From Brachionus plicatilis (lineage: Eukaryota; Rotifera; Eurotatoria; Ploima; Brachionidae): a stretch of DNA of 64,000 nucleotides. The notes below the pieces were generated by a model that did not search any database, was not told the origin of the DNA, and was given only the letters and a program-made list of their open reading frames with translations. Location of the stretch: positions 765,392-829,391 of the forward strand of contig QEOQ01000688.1 of assembly GCA_010279815.1 (NCBI GenBank). The letters are read 5' to 3'. This document shows positions 32,127 to 41,956 of the stretch, in pieces (position 1 is the first letter of the stretch; each line of letters opens with the position of its first letter). Made by a program: the position numbers and the translations under genes.

Positions 32127-32210
32127 AAAAATTTATCATATTATAAATAAAAAATTGACTTGAATTTTTTATTCAGAAGACCATTGTGAGATATAATTTT
32201 TTTCAGAATA
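32127..32210 (-). pseudogene. decayed U35-like C/D snoRNA copy
   Basis: Plus-strand AAAGCAAAAATTTATCA, then TTCAGAAGACCATTGTGAGA, parallels the intact snoRNA copies at 35193-35544. The C box region reads TATAATT instead of TCATCAT (plus sense) and the D box TCAT instead of TCAG, so both essential boxes are lost, and the guide has an extra mismatch to rRNA. Nearby GTATCAACTTAAAATGTCAG (32071) matches sequence at 35377, showing a copied flank. Confidence 0.65.
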
Positions 32211-33435
32211 ATTTAAGAATTATTTTTTGGGATTGAAGATGCTAAAAAAAATAATAAATTAGTGGTGGTAGCAGTTCTTTCATATTCCTTTAATCTTTAA
32301 ATCTGGTACGTATTTAGTATTTTTTTTTTAAATTGGCTTGTAAATTTTTTTTCAATTAATCTTAAACGATTTAAACATAAAATAAAATTTAAATTTTTCA
32401 AAACGATTACGGAAAAAGGTGAAATAAGCTTTATTCCACCTTTTTCCGTAATTTATACGTAAAAAAAGTTACAATCTTTATCGTTATTATTTTAAATAAT
32501 GATGCTCGTATATTTAAACAATTAATTAAATCTTTTAAAAATCTCTTGGAGACTTGGAGAGTAAAATATCTGTGATATGGGGCAAATATCTAGAATTGAA
32601 ACAATCTTCAATCAATAACTAACTATGATTCTAATCTTGACAAGACTCCTCAAAATGGCAAATAGTAATATTTAATAAAGGAGATAAATTTCAGAGAGAT
32701 ATTTTACGAATCTCTTAATAGTTTTTGCTTGATACAAAAAATCAAAAATTAGATAAATGAGGAAAATCACTAAGGATTTTGTAAATCAAATGAGTGACAA
32801 AAGTTATAGAGAAATTAAAATGGCAGAATTTTTTTATGCAGTTTTTTATGTATTTTTTTTTAAGGTTTTTTAAAATATAATTGCCAAGTTTCAATTAAAA
32901 AAATTAAAAATTTTTTCCCAATTTAAAAAAGAGCAAACTAAGTGCTTTTAATTAATTATTTTTTTTAAATAATGAGAAAATATTTTTGTTTAACTAAAAG
33001 GCATTTTAATTTTGTTCACAGGAAATATAAATTATTCTCGAGTCAATATAAAATGAACTTCCAATTGCGCATTATACAATAAAATAAATTAGTTCTTTTT
33101 TAAAGACAAATATTTAGTAAATTTAAAAAATGTCTTACAATAAATTAAAATTTTTTTTCATTTAATTGTAAATAATTCGAAATCGGACATTCTTAAATTA
33201 AAAAGACTTCTAATCAACTAATCATTTTAAATTTAGATTTTCTGATGGTTATAGAAAATTATTAATTGAATAAAAATCTAAAAAAATATCAATTTTTGAT
33301 TATAAATTTTTACGCCTTAATAGGCTAGAAAAATTATTATTTATCATTTTAATTAAATCTAAAGAATTTTATTTTCCGAAAAATAAAAAAATTTCTAACA
33401 ACATTTTATTTAAAAAAAATTTCTAATAAAGTTTT
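32211..33435. other. intergenic, no gene seen
   Basis: AT-rich sequence. GAAAAAGGTGAAATAAGCTT and TTATTCCACCTTTTTCCGTA near 32410-32450 form a short inverted repeat. Nothing else stands out. Confidence 0.45.
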
Positions 33436-33441
33436 TTTATT
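33436..33441 (-). terminator. neuropeptide gene poly(A) signal
   Basis: AATAAA on the minus strand about 52 bp after the stop codon. Confidence 0.6.
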
Positions 33442-33492
33442 GAAAATTGAACATTAATAGGACAATAAAGAGCAGTTTTTATAAAAAAAAAT

Positions 33493-33951
33493 TTAGCCGA
33501 TTCTTGGCTTAAAAGCAATTCTTTTTTCTTCATTTAAAAAGGAATCGTCATTTTCTTCACTTTCATATAAATCGAAATTTCGGCCGACTCTGGGCTGAAA
33601 AACAGCTCGTTTTTTTTCGCTACCAATTCTCGGAAACACAATTGGTGATCGTCCAATTCTCGGCAGCATTACGGATTTTTTGTCCCTTTCATCTGAAAAA
33701 TCAAAGCTTTCACTGTCCAGTTCTTGAAGCTCGTCATCTCCCAAAAATTTGGCTAAATTGTTTCGAATAGATTTCAGTTGTCTCAGCTGGTTCAAAATAT
33801 ACATGTCCTTTAGTCTTTTTGACAGCATTCCGATATCTTCTTGTTCTTTAGAAATGCCATGAACCTCGCTCAAAACATTTTCACATCTCACTAACCAAAT
33901 TCCAAATAAACATAAAATAGTAAAACTGTAAATTAATCTTGATGAGCTCAT
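33493..33951 (-). CDS. FxPRX-amide (neuromedin U/pyrokinin/CAPA-type) neuropeptide precursor
   Basis: 152 residues. A hydrophobic signal peptide (LIYSFTILCLFGIWLVRC, about residues 6-23) is followed by an acidic spacer and a C-terminal peptide cassette. Processing sites define KK-SVMLPRIG-R, SPIVFPRIG-SEKKR, AVFQPRVG-R, a 16-18 residue acidic spacer ending EEKR, and a final IAFKPRIG at the C terminus. Gly before a basic residue or at the chain end predicts SVMLPRI-NH2, AVFQPRV-NH2 and IAFKPRI-NH2. The second unit (IVFPRIG) is followed by Ser-Glu, so it should be an extended, non-amidated peptide. FxPRX-NH2 is the signature of pyrokinin, CAPA and neuromedin U peptides; Ile/Val in place of the common Leu is notable. 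Single exon as read; a 5' UTR intron is possible. Confidence 0.87.
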   Translation of the reverse strand: MSSSRLIYSFTILCLFGIWLVRCENVLSEVHGISKEQEDIGMLSKRLKDMYILNQLRQLKSIRNNLAKFLGDDELQELDSESFDFSDERDKKSVMLPRIGRSPIVFPRIGSEKKRAVFQPRVGRNFDLYESEENDDSFLNEEKRIAFKPRIG

Positions 33952-35192
33952 ATTTAATTTTATTTCGGATTTCTATAAAAAACGAAAATTTGAGAAAAAT
34001 TTTATTTTTAAATTTAAATTCTGTGTCATTAAGTTAACGAGATTTTGATTGCTTTTAAACAAACCATTTTTAACTGACCATAAGTAAATTTTAATGCCAA
34101 AAAGAAAATTTATTTTTCCGAAAGTTTTAAGCTGAAAACAATTTACAAAAAGCTTTAAATTTGATTTTTTTTTAGGAAATTTGTTAAACGTATTTCCTAA
34201 AAAAATCGATCAGCTAACATTACTTTTAATTACTAATAATATAAACAATTTAATTATTTTTTGATCAGCTTTAAATTTTATATATTCTAAGCCTACACAA
34301 CTTTGTTGTTAACCTATTATGGTTCTGTTCAGTTTTAGGTCATATTTTTTAAAATAAAGCGACAAAATTTTTAGTATTTTTTTATGTTGAGAAAAATGAA
34401 AAAGAAACTTAGCCAAGCTTTTCTTTAAATATAACTTTGATTGAATTAATTTAAGAAATTGATACTCGAAACAATTCCGCTAAAAGGATTTTATTTTAAT
34501 ATTTCTCTTTTCTTATAGGAAACAATGCCTACCTCTATGATTTCTTTTCCTTATTGGATTTAAATTTACCAAAAATTAAAAATTTGCATTGAATTTTTGT
34601 CGGAAATCTCAGTATATTAAAGCATTATATTAAAATTGATTAAGTAGCTAACTTCAAGGGTTCTTTTGTAACGATAATTCATTTTTAGGGAATTGCAGTG
34701 GTGTACTGATCTTTGGTTTTTAACAAAAATTTTTATTCATATTTTTTATATTAAAGAAAAAATGAATTTTTAAAATGTTAAAAATTTTTTTATTTTTGAA
34801 TTTAAAAATTAACTATAGAAAATTTTTGTAGAAATAATTGTTGTTACAACAATGCTGGAGATTAACAAACAAAATTGGCTCAAAATAAAAAATCTTTTTC
34901 ATAAATAAACTTTTTTCGGAGTTTGAAAAAAAGCTTTTTCCTAGATTTGTTAATTTTTCTCACATTCTTGTTTTTGCAACATTAATCGAAAAATTTTGTT
35001 TAGTTTTAGAAAAAAACAAATTATCGGAACACAACTTTATTTTTGAATTCAAGCTTTTAAGTTAAAATTAAAAATAATTAAAAAATTTTTCCATTTTTTT
35101 AATTCTGAATTTTTTGAAATAAAAAAAAATAAAATAACTTCCAATGTCAATCATAAATCAAAATAAATTTTAAATTTTTTTTTTTTTAAAGC
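33952..35192. other. neuropeptide gene upstream region and RPS11 downstream region
   Basis: AT-rich. Segments 33929-34010 (first eight codons and 5' flank of the neuropeptide gene) and 34232-34391 are repeated in swapped order at 37411-37650. No other feature seen. Confidence 0.5.
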
Positions 35193-35274
35193 AAAAATTT
35201 ATCAGAATTTAAATAATTGTCTTCAATTTTTTTTTCAGAAGACCATCGTGATAAATATCATCATATAAATTTTT
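35193..35274 (-). ncRNA. SNORD35: U35-like C/D box snoRNA, copy 1 (downstream of RPS11)
   Basis: On the minus strand: a 9-bp terminal stem (AAAAATTTA with TAAATTTTT), C box ATGATGA (35258-35264), D' box CTGA (35235-35238), C'-like TGAAGA, and D box CTGA (35202-35205). The element just before D' is TTATCACGATGGTCTT, which pairs with the conserved large-subunit rRNA stretch AGACCGTCGTGA, the known U35 target. Nearly identical to copy 2, 270 bp to the right. It lies beyond the RPS11 poly(A) signal. Confidence 0.82.
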
Positions 35275-35462
35275 TGGAAAAATTCTCAATAGAAACATTG
35301 GTTTCAAAAAATTTTGTCTTTCTATATTTCCAAAAGCTTTTGATAATAAAAGAAATTAAATAAACTTCCGGTTGGTATCAACTAAAAATGTCGATCAGTA
35401 AAAAATTTAAATGCTATTTTTTTAACTGACCAAAATAAAATTTTAAATTTTTTTTTTAAAGC

Positions 35463-35544
35463 AAAAATTTATCAGAATTTAAATAATTGTCTTCAATTTT
35501 TTTTTCAGAAGACCATCGTGATAAATATCATCATATAAATTTTT
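35463..35544 (-). ncRNA. SNORD35: U35-like C/D box snoRNA, copy 2 (downstream of RPS11)
   Basis: Same 82-nt body as copy 1: stem 35463-35471 with 35536-35544, D box 35472-35475, D' box 35505-35508, C box 35528-35534. It arose by tandem duplication of about 270 bp. Lies 41 bp past the RPS11 AATAAA, so it is not in a coding-region intron. Confidence 0.82.
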
Positions 35545-35584
35545 TGGAAAAATTCTCAATAAAAAACATTGGCTTCAAAAAATC

Positions 35585-35590
35585 TTTATT
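35585..35590 (-). terminator. RPS11 poly(A) signal
   Basis: AATAAA on the minus strand 23 bp after the stop codon. Confidence 0.65.
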
Positions 35591-35613
35591 CAATTTAAAT
35601 TAATAAAAATTTT

Positions 35614-36589
35614 TCAAAATTTGGAGAATTGTTTTTTAGCTCCTTTGGCGGACGAAACTTTGAGGACATTGAAACGAACAGTCTTGCTCAATGGTCTGCA
35701 CTCGCCAACAGTAGCTAAATCGCCGACTTGAACGTCTCTGAAAAAAAAATAAACATTAGTTTCAAAAATCAAAATCAGCCAAATGATCAGAACTGCTAAA
35801 ATGATGACTTCATTTTTTTTCAGAAGACCATCGTGATTAAAGCCTCATCACTTCGAAAATAATTTTAAAAAGTATCAGATTTTTTCAAGTGTCTTTCATT
35901 CTTAATTCAGAAGACCATCGTGATAAAATCTCATCATTTAATTTAAAATAAAAAAATATTCTGTTGAAATAATTTACAAATTTAGATTTTACAGTCTACT
36001 AAAAACCTAATCTGTCATTTAGTCCATATTTTGTTGCCTGGTTTTTTTAAATAGAGCATAAAATTGGCGTTTTATGTTCTATCTCGATCCGGCGTTAAAG
36101 AAGCAAAGCAAAAACTTCAATTACCTGAAGCATGGACTGCAGTGAGCTGAGATGTTCTTGTGTCTCTTTTCGAAACGATTGTATTTTCTTACGTAGTGCA
36201 AGTAATCTCTACGAATTACGATGGTTCGGGTCATTTTGTTCTTGATGACAACACCGGTCAAGATACGGCCTCTGATCGAGACGTTTCCAGTGAATGGACA
36301 TTTTTTGTCAATGTAAGTGCCATCAACAGCCTTGTGAAAATAATTATTGGATGTTAGTGAAGAAAAATTTGCTTGATTAGTACTTCTTTTGGTGTCTTGA
36401 ATCCCAGACCGACATTTTTGGTGTATCTCTCGGTTCTGTCTCTTGATTTGGCAACTTGACTCTTTTTGTTCAAGAAGATGGTCGGTTGTTTTTGAAAGCT
36501 TCTCTCCTACAAAAAAATTCATCTGATTACTTATCGATTAAATATGATTTAATGGGTTCATTTAGAAGACAAATTACTTTAACATCCAT
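35614..36589 (-). CDS. RPS11: 40S ribosomal protein S11 (4 exons)
   Basis: Exons (minus): 36578-36589, 36384-36506, 36125-36330, 35614-35737; total 465 nt, 154 residues, close to the usual 158. Introns are GT-AG (71, 53 and 387 bp). The product reads MDVK, then [73 protein letters not shown], and ends [18 protein letters not shown] then KKQFSKF: uS17 family throughout. The four-codon first exon is the least certain part. It belongs to the small ribosomal subunit body. Intron 3 contains two C/D snoRNAs of the U35 type; human RPS11 also hosts a U35 gene, so the host relationship looks ancient. Confidence 0.93.
35780..35860 (-). ncRNA. SNORD35: U35-like C/D box snoRNA, copy 3 (RPS11 intron 3)
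   Basis: C box GTGATGA (35845-35851), guide TTAATCACGATGGTCTT, D' CTGA (35820-35823), a C'-like ATGAAGT, and D box CTGA at 35787-35790. C-to-D spacing matches copies 1, 2 and 4 within one base. The terminal stem is weak by eye, and an alternative D box exists at 35775-35778. Confidence 0.72.
35865..35948 (-). ncRNA. SNORD35: U35-like C/D box snoRNA, copy 4 (RPS11 intron 3)
   Basis: C box ATGATGA (35931-35937), guide TTTATCACGATGGTCTT, D' CTGA (35907-35910), C'-like TGAAAGA, D box CTGA (35875-35878). TTTTAAA before the C box can pair with TTTAAAA after the D box. It precedes copy 3 in the same intron. Confidence 0.78.
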
Positions 36590-36867
36590 TATAAATCGAT
36601 AGGTTTAAATTCGTTTTCTAGTGAAAATTCTCTCTCTATGTTCGTCTATGTTAAGTAAACTTGAACCTGGTTTAAGATGGATTGATGGCTCGTTGTACAT
36701 GGCTGTGCATTTACTTTATTAATACACGCGATTTGCTTTGAAAACTGCATGCAAATTGCATGCAAATTAGAAAAAAAAAATTCAAAAATTGCAAATTTTT
36801 TACACTAAAAAAGATGATTTTTTTTTTGACTTTAAATTTTAACAAACTGGTATAAAGAAACTGATTT
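36590..36867. other. RPS11 upstream region
   Basis: Probable 5' UTR and promoter of RPS11; CATAGACGAACATAGAGAGA (minus strand) lies about 60 bp before the ATG. No TATA box is evident. Confidence 0.4.
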
Positions 36868-37230
36868 TATTATTTATTTATTTATTTGTATATCTGTACC
36901 GAGCTAAAGCTCCTTCAGATTAAATAAAAAAAAAATTAAAAAATTAAAATAAAGTTAAATAAAATAAAATAAAAATAAAAAGTAAGAAAAAAATAAAGTT
37001 AAAATAATATAACTTAAAAAGTAGATAAATATTAAAATTAAATTAAGATAAATTTTGATAGAGAGTGACAGACTACATATTTTAAATATTTGATGATTCA
37101 GGAAAAAAAGAAGAAATAGTAAGGTAGTAGCAATTACACAATGGAGTTGGGTACTCGATGTATCTTGATTCGAAACCTTTGCTTTATTCTTCAACCAGCC
37201 TAACAGTTAATGGAACAGAAAATTTTAAAA
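36868..37230 (-). repeat. hairpin plus (AATA)n retroelement 3' end, longer copy 5
   Basis: Minus strand order: TGTTCCATTAACTGTTAGGC, CCAACTCCATTGTGTAATTG, a T-rich stretch, CTGAAGGAGCTTTAGCTCGG, TACAGATATACAAATAAATA. The hairpin GAGCTTTAGCTC is perfect in this copy. Confidence 0.72.
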
Positions 37231-37324
37231 AATTTAACTGAATTTATATATATGGAAATTTTGTATAATAAAATCAGCAAGATTCTTTTTAAATCAAGGA
37301 ACACACTTTTGGTTCTATCAAAGG

Positions 37325-37714
37325 ATTTATTTATTTAGTATTTAAATTGGTTTAACGGCAAATGGAATCAATAATATAAATAATATAATCAATAATATAT
37401 GGCAAATGGAACTAATAATATAAACAATTTGATTATTTTTTAATCAGCTTTATATTTTATATATTCTAAGCCTACACAACTTTGTTAATAACCTATTATG
37501 GTTCTGTTCAGTTTTAGGTCATATTTTTTAAAATAAAGCGACAAAATTTTTAGTATTTTTTTATGTTGAGTAAATTAATCTTGATGAGCTCATATTTACT
37601 TTTATTTCGGATTTCTATAAAATACAAAAATTTGAGAAAAATTTTATTTTTAAATTAAAATTTAATTTCAAATTTATTTATTTAGTATTTAAATTGGTTT
37701 AACGGCAAATGGAA
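37325..37714. repeat. 43-bp direct repeat enclosing a permuted copy of the neuropeptide 5' region
   Basis: Perfect 43-bp repeats (37325-37367 and 37672-37714, containing ATTGGTTTAACGGCAAATGG) flank 304 bp. Within it, 37411-37570 copies 34232-34391 and is directly followed at 37571-37650 by a copy of 33929-34010. The two source blocks lie in the opposite order at the source. The copied part includes the ATG and first eight codons of the neuropeptide precursor. Confidence 0.88.
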
Positions 37715-38351
37715 GTTTCAGATCAAATTTTAAGATCAAAACGATCATTTAAAATTTTAAAACTTAATTAATCTTTTGATTTTGATAATTTTTAAGAAAT
37801 AAATGTCTAATGATGGTTCGTAATCAAATTAACATCAAAATGTTTTACATCTAATTTATTTAACAAAAACAATCAGTAATTCAAATAATTCAGGTTAATT
37901 CAAAATTCAAATTTATAACTTTTATATCCATCCATCCATCCATCCATTCATTCAAACAAAATTTATTTCATTTTTTCACTTTAAATAAATTATAAATTTT
38001 AAAAATTCAATTTTTTTGTCTTTAAAAGTAAGTTTTCATTAAAATCAAATAAAAAATTTAAACCTATTAAAGTTCAATAAAACAGGACATTTTTAAATTT
38101 TAAATATGTAAATAAACTTGACATGACATGTCAAGTAATTGCTTTGGAAAAACATTATTTTTTCTCAAATATTAAAAACAATATTACAATTTATATTTTG
38201 ATCTTTTGATCTTGATTTCAAACTTCAATTTGCCGGTTTAACTCCTTTCCTTTCAAATATTTTTGGATCTTTTTTTTTTTCAATTTTAAATCTTTAAATT
38301 GTATGGTAACAAAGTCTAACCGGGTCCTATTTTTTTATTGAATATTTCACT
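37715..38351. other. intergenic, contains a (CATC)n microsatellite
   Basis: CATCCATCCATCCATCCATT at 37927-37950. Otherwise AT-rich with no gene. Confidence 0.5.
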
Positions 38352-38510
38352 GGCAAAATGAAAATATTTTTACATTTTTGGTTCAATATTTCAGAAAATA
38401 AAAAAAACTCTTCCAAATTATTTAGTTACCAAAATTAAAAATAAGCATTCTTTAAAATATTGCACAAAAAATCTAAAAATATGAAAATGTAAAATTTCCT
38501 ACATTGTGCC
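38352..38510. mobile_element. palindromic MITE, GGCAAAATG family, copy 3
   Basis: GGCAAAATGAAAATATTTTT at the left and AAAATTTCCTACATTGTGCC at the right, with the internal TTCAATATTTCAGAAAATAA, ATTTAGTTACCAAAATTAAA and TATTGCACAAAAAATCTAAA blocks of copy 1. Confidence 0.78.
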
Positions 38511-39221
38511 ATCTTGCACACATTTTGTTCGAAAACCTCAAAAATAGTTACCCAATTTCACCGAATTTTTTTGTCACCCTTTACTTCCGGAGGTTAATTG
38601 AGTGAGGTCCAATGACATATCCTAAAATATCCTAATATCAAAGCATATCCTTATACCCTAAAATTCTGAAAATATTTTCATACATACTTGAACATGTGCT
38701 GAATCAAATAGTGGAAATAAATTAGACCTTAAGTTATACTAAGGACTTTAAAATCGCTTTTGCTAAATTACTAATTCGAAACTTTTTCATCTCATTAGAC
38801 GTAATCAAAATAAAAAAATGTAAAATTTTTTTTTTTTTAAATATATCACATATATTATTCATTTCCTCTCTTCGAGTTCTTTATGTTAACATTTTTTTAG
38901 AAAATATTTTTTAAAATGAAGGAGATATAGCAGTTTTTCAAATTTGGCCACCTTATTGACACATAACCCCTTTATACATCGCTAACATAATATTTATTTA
39001 TTTATTTTAAAAATAATTTAAATGGAAAATAAAAATTTCTAGGGCAGTTCTGAATGGTGGTGCCTTCTTTTCAGCCATCATGATTTCAAATAAATTATTT
39101 AATTCAGAGTTATTTTAAAGTAACAAGTCTTTAGTTAAGTCCGTACTTGGACTTTAATATTTTTAAATATCAAAAATGTAAGAACTTAATAATTAATTTA
39201 GTTTTCTCAATCTATTAAATT
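38511..39221. other. intergenic, no gene seen
   Basis: AT-rich sequence with no recognisable coding, RNA or repeat feature. Confidence 0.4.
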
Positions 39222-39966
39222 GAGAAAACTAAATAATTGTTCCTTAATTTAAATAAAAGATGAAGTTTTTACACTTTTATTTTGAAAATTGTTAATATTC
39301 AGATGTTTTTGTTTTCATTTTGAAGTTATGATAAAAAAGTTTTTATTTTCTTTGGATGATCTGCCAAAATAATGCATCAGGCATTTTAAATATCAAAAAA
39401 TAAAAACATCAAAAAAATATAAGAACTTGATAAGTTTTTACTAAAAGTAAATGATTAGCTCTATGGATTGAATCAATTCAAATAAAAATTTAATGCATCA
39501 CTTAAATCTGGATTCTCCATATTTCGCCCCAAAATGACAAAATTCTGAATAAATTGATGAGCTCATTTTTCTTTTTTTTTGTATTTTCGACAAAAAAGTC
39601 CTCAAAATTCGCCATAGAAGATTTAATTTGCATATCGAGCTCAATCGAAGAAAATAACTCTAGATATTTACAAGTTTTACATGAAACTACTTGCAAAAAA
39701 ATTGGGTCTAATTCCAAATAAATACAATTTAATCGAGGACCAAGTGTGATCAAAGGCTGATAATTCTTAAAATCTAAAAATTCTATATATTTAAATTTTT
39801 TTTAAATATTATGATTATTTTTATCATTTTATTTTTTATTGTTTAAAAATAATGCAACTTCAAAATGAAAACAAAAACATCTGAATATTAACAATTTTCA
39901 AAATAAAAGTGTAAAATCTTGATCATTTATTTAAATTTAGGAACAATTATTTATTTTTCCTTGTTT
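39222..39966. mobile_element. TIR element of unknown class
   Basis: Near-perfect inverted ends of about 95 bp: left 39230-39325 starts AAATAATTGTTCCTTAATTT and contains ACACTTTTATTTTGAAAATT and GTTAATATTCAGATGTTTTT; the right arm (39852-39960) is its reverse complement with few changes. The interior holds an 83-codon minus-strand frame (39502-39753) of unknown meaning. No transposase motif or clear target duplication seen. Confidence 0.8.
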
Positions 39967-41956
39967 TGAGGGCAACTTGAAGTTCATGATCATAATCAAA
40001 TGATCAAAATTTAATTGATTCAAATCTTAATAAAGATGATAAAATTAAAAATTTTAAATTTTTTTAAAATTAAACATAAGATGTTTATTATTTTAATTGA
40101 AAAAAAAACAAATCTTTTTTTTCTAATTGACCTTTAATTGATTCTTCTAAATTCTTTATTTGAAAATTTTAAAGACAAATTTAAAATCGACATTAAGGTA
40201 TCCAAATTATGATGATATGAATAATTAAGTGATATTTTAATATTAATTAAAATATATTACGGCGAAACAAAGTTAAATTTTGTATGGCAAAATTTCAGAA
40301 TATTGATTAAGAATTTTTTTGACTTCAGATAAAAATTCATATAATTTTCTATCTAATTATAGATTAAACAAATCATGTTTAAAAAAGTATAGTCATTTAT
40401 TATTAAAAAATTGATACAAATTACCATTTTATTTGAATAAAAAACTCAAAATTTTGATTTGAAATTTACAATTGATCATGAACTTCAATTTGCCGTTTTG
40501 AGTCCGTTTTCTTTGTTTTCTTTGTTTACAATTATTCTGTTTTGGGCCCACAATTGCCTACAAAACCACACAAAATCTACAATTTCTTCTTTTTTTCTTT
40601 TTATTCTTGGCTTTTTTTATATCAAATTTAAATATTCATTGTAACTAGATTAAACTTTAATTCAAATTTCCATGTAAAAATATTCATAATTATTGTATTC
40701 GATATTGAAATTATGCTCAATTAAAATAAAATTTTTTTTTGTTTTCTTAACTTTATTTATTTAAATTCAGAAACAATTTTTCTTATTCATCTTATAAATT
40801 GTAAAACAAAATATTATTGACGTTGGGCTGATAAGAATGACTTTGATCCAGTCTGAGCTGACCCGAATCTGTTTAAAAAAAAAATTTTTCTTTAAATATT
40901 TTATTTATATTTTCAAAAAATAAAGAATTTAATTTAATTTAATTTAGTTGTCTCAATTTAATAGATTGCATAGATAACGAGTAAATTTTATCTTTTTCAA
41001 GATTAAATGGTTAGCTTTTTAATAAACAATGTATTGATTAGAATCAAAAAATTTCAAGAAATGATAAAAAAGGGATTTGTGGCTTTATTAAAGAGTTTTT
41101 TTACGATTTATTTAAAAATCACCTTTATTTAATAAAAAGACAACTGTCTATGAAAATATTCGGCCTCAAAAGAGACAAAATTTTGAAGAACTGTAAAAGT
41201 TAATGATTAGAATGAGGACTATAACATCTCAATATTAAAAATTATACAAGAAAAAAAAGTTTAAAAATCTTCATCACTTTGTTTAAATTTAGAAAAAGAA
41301 AAATTATTTAATTTTCTTCTAAGATTTAATCAGAAATTCTCAGCCAGTCTAAAAATTAATGATGAAAAGTTATCATTATTTTGAACTTGAACATTAATGA
41401 TAAAAATATATTTTAATTATTTTTCGTTTTTCTTTGTATTCATATTTATTTCAAGTTTCTTGAAAATAATAGAAATTTAAATAGAATGAATATCTGCATT
41501 AAAGTAATAAACAAACTTAGTTTAGGTCTATCTTTTGATGAAAACACCCGACTTTGACTAAAATGATACAAAGGTTTTGTCTAATCTACTAATTAACCAT
41601 AAAATTTTGTAAATATAGCATTTAAAAAATTTATTTAAAAAAAATTATTTATCTTAAGAAAATTTTTTTCTGTTCCTTCTTTTATAGCATCCCAATTAAA
41701 TGTAACATGGCATTGTAAATTCATTATGAATATTTAAAATTTAAAAAAAAATAAAAATAAATAAATTTCAACTTTTTGTTTAAATTTAATTTATATATCA
41801 ATTTTATTTTATTAGTTGATATTTTTCAACTTACATATGCTACCTGAACAAAATTTCTTTGGGCCATAAACTAACACAAATTCAAATCTAATAAATTATG
41901 TAAAAATAAAAATATAATTTAAATAAATGAAAATTTTATTCAATTAATACTCAACA
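39967..41956. other. intergenic, no gene seen
   Basis: About 2 kb of AT-rich DNA. A single open frame at 40459-40644 is Phe/Leu-rich and looks like chance. No repeat or RNA gene recognised. Confidence 0.45.

Noticed and set aside
39502..39753. 83-codon minus ORF inside the TIR element as a transposase
   Set aside because: No DDE, finger or helix-turn-helix pattern visible; kept only as part of the element's description.
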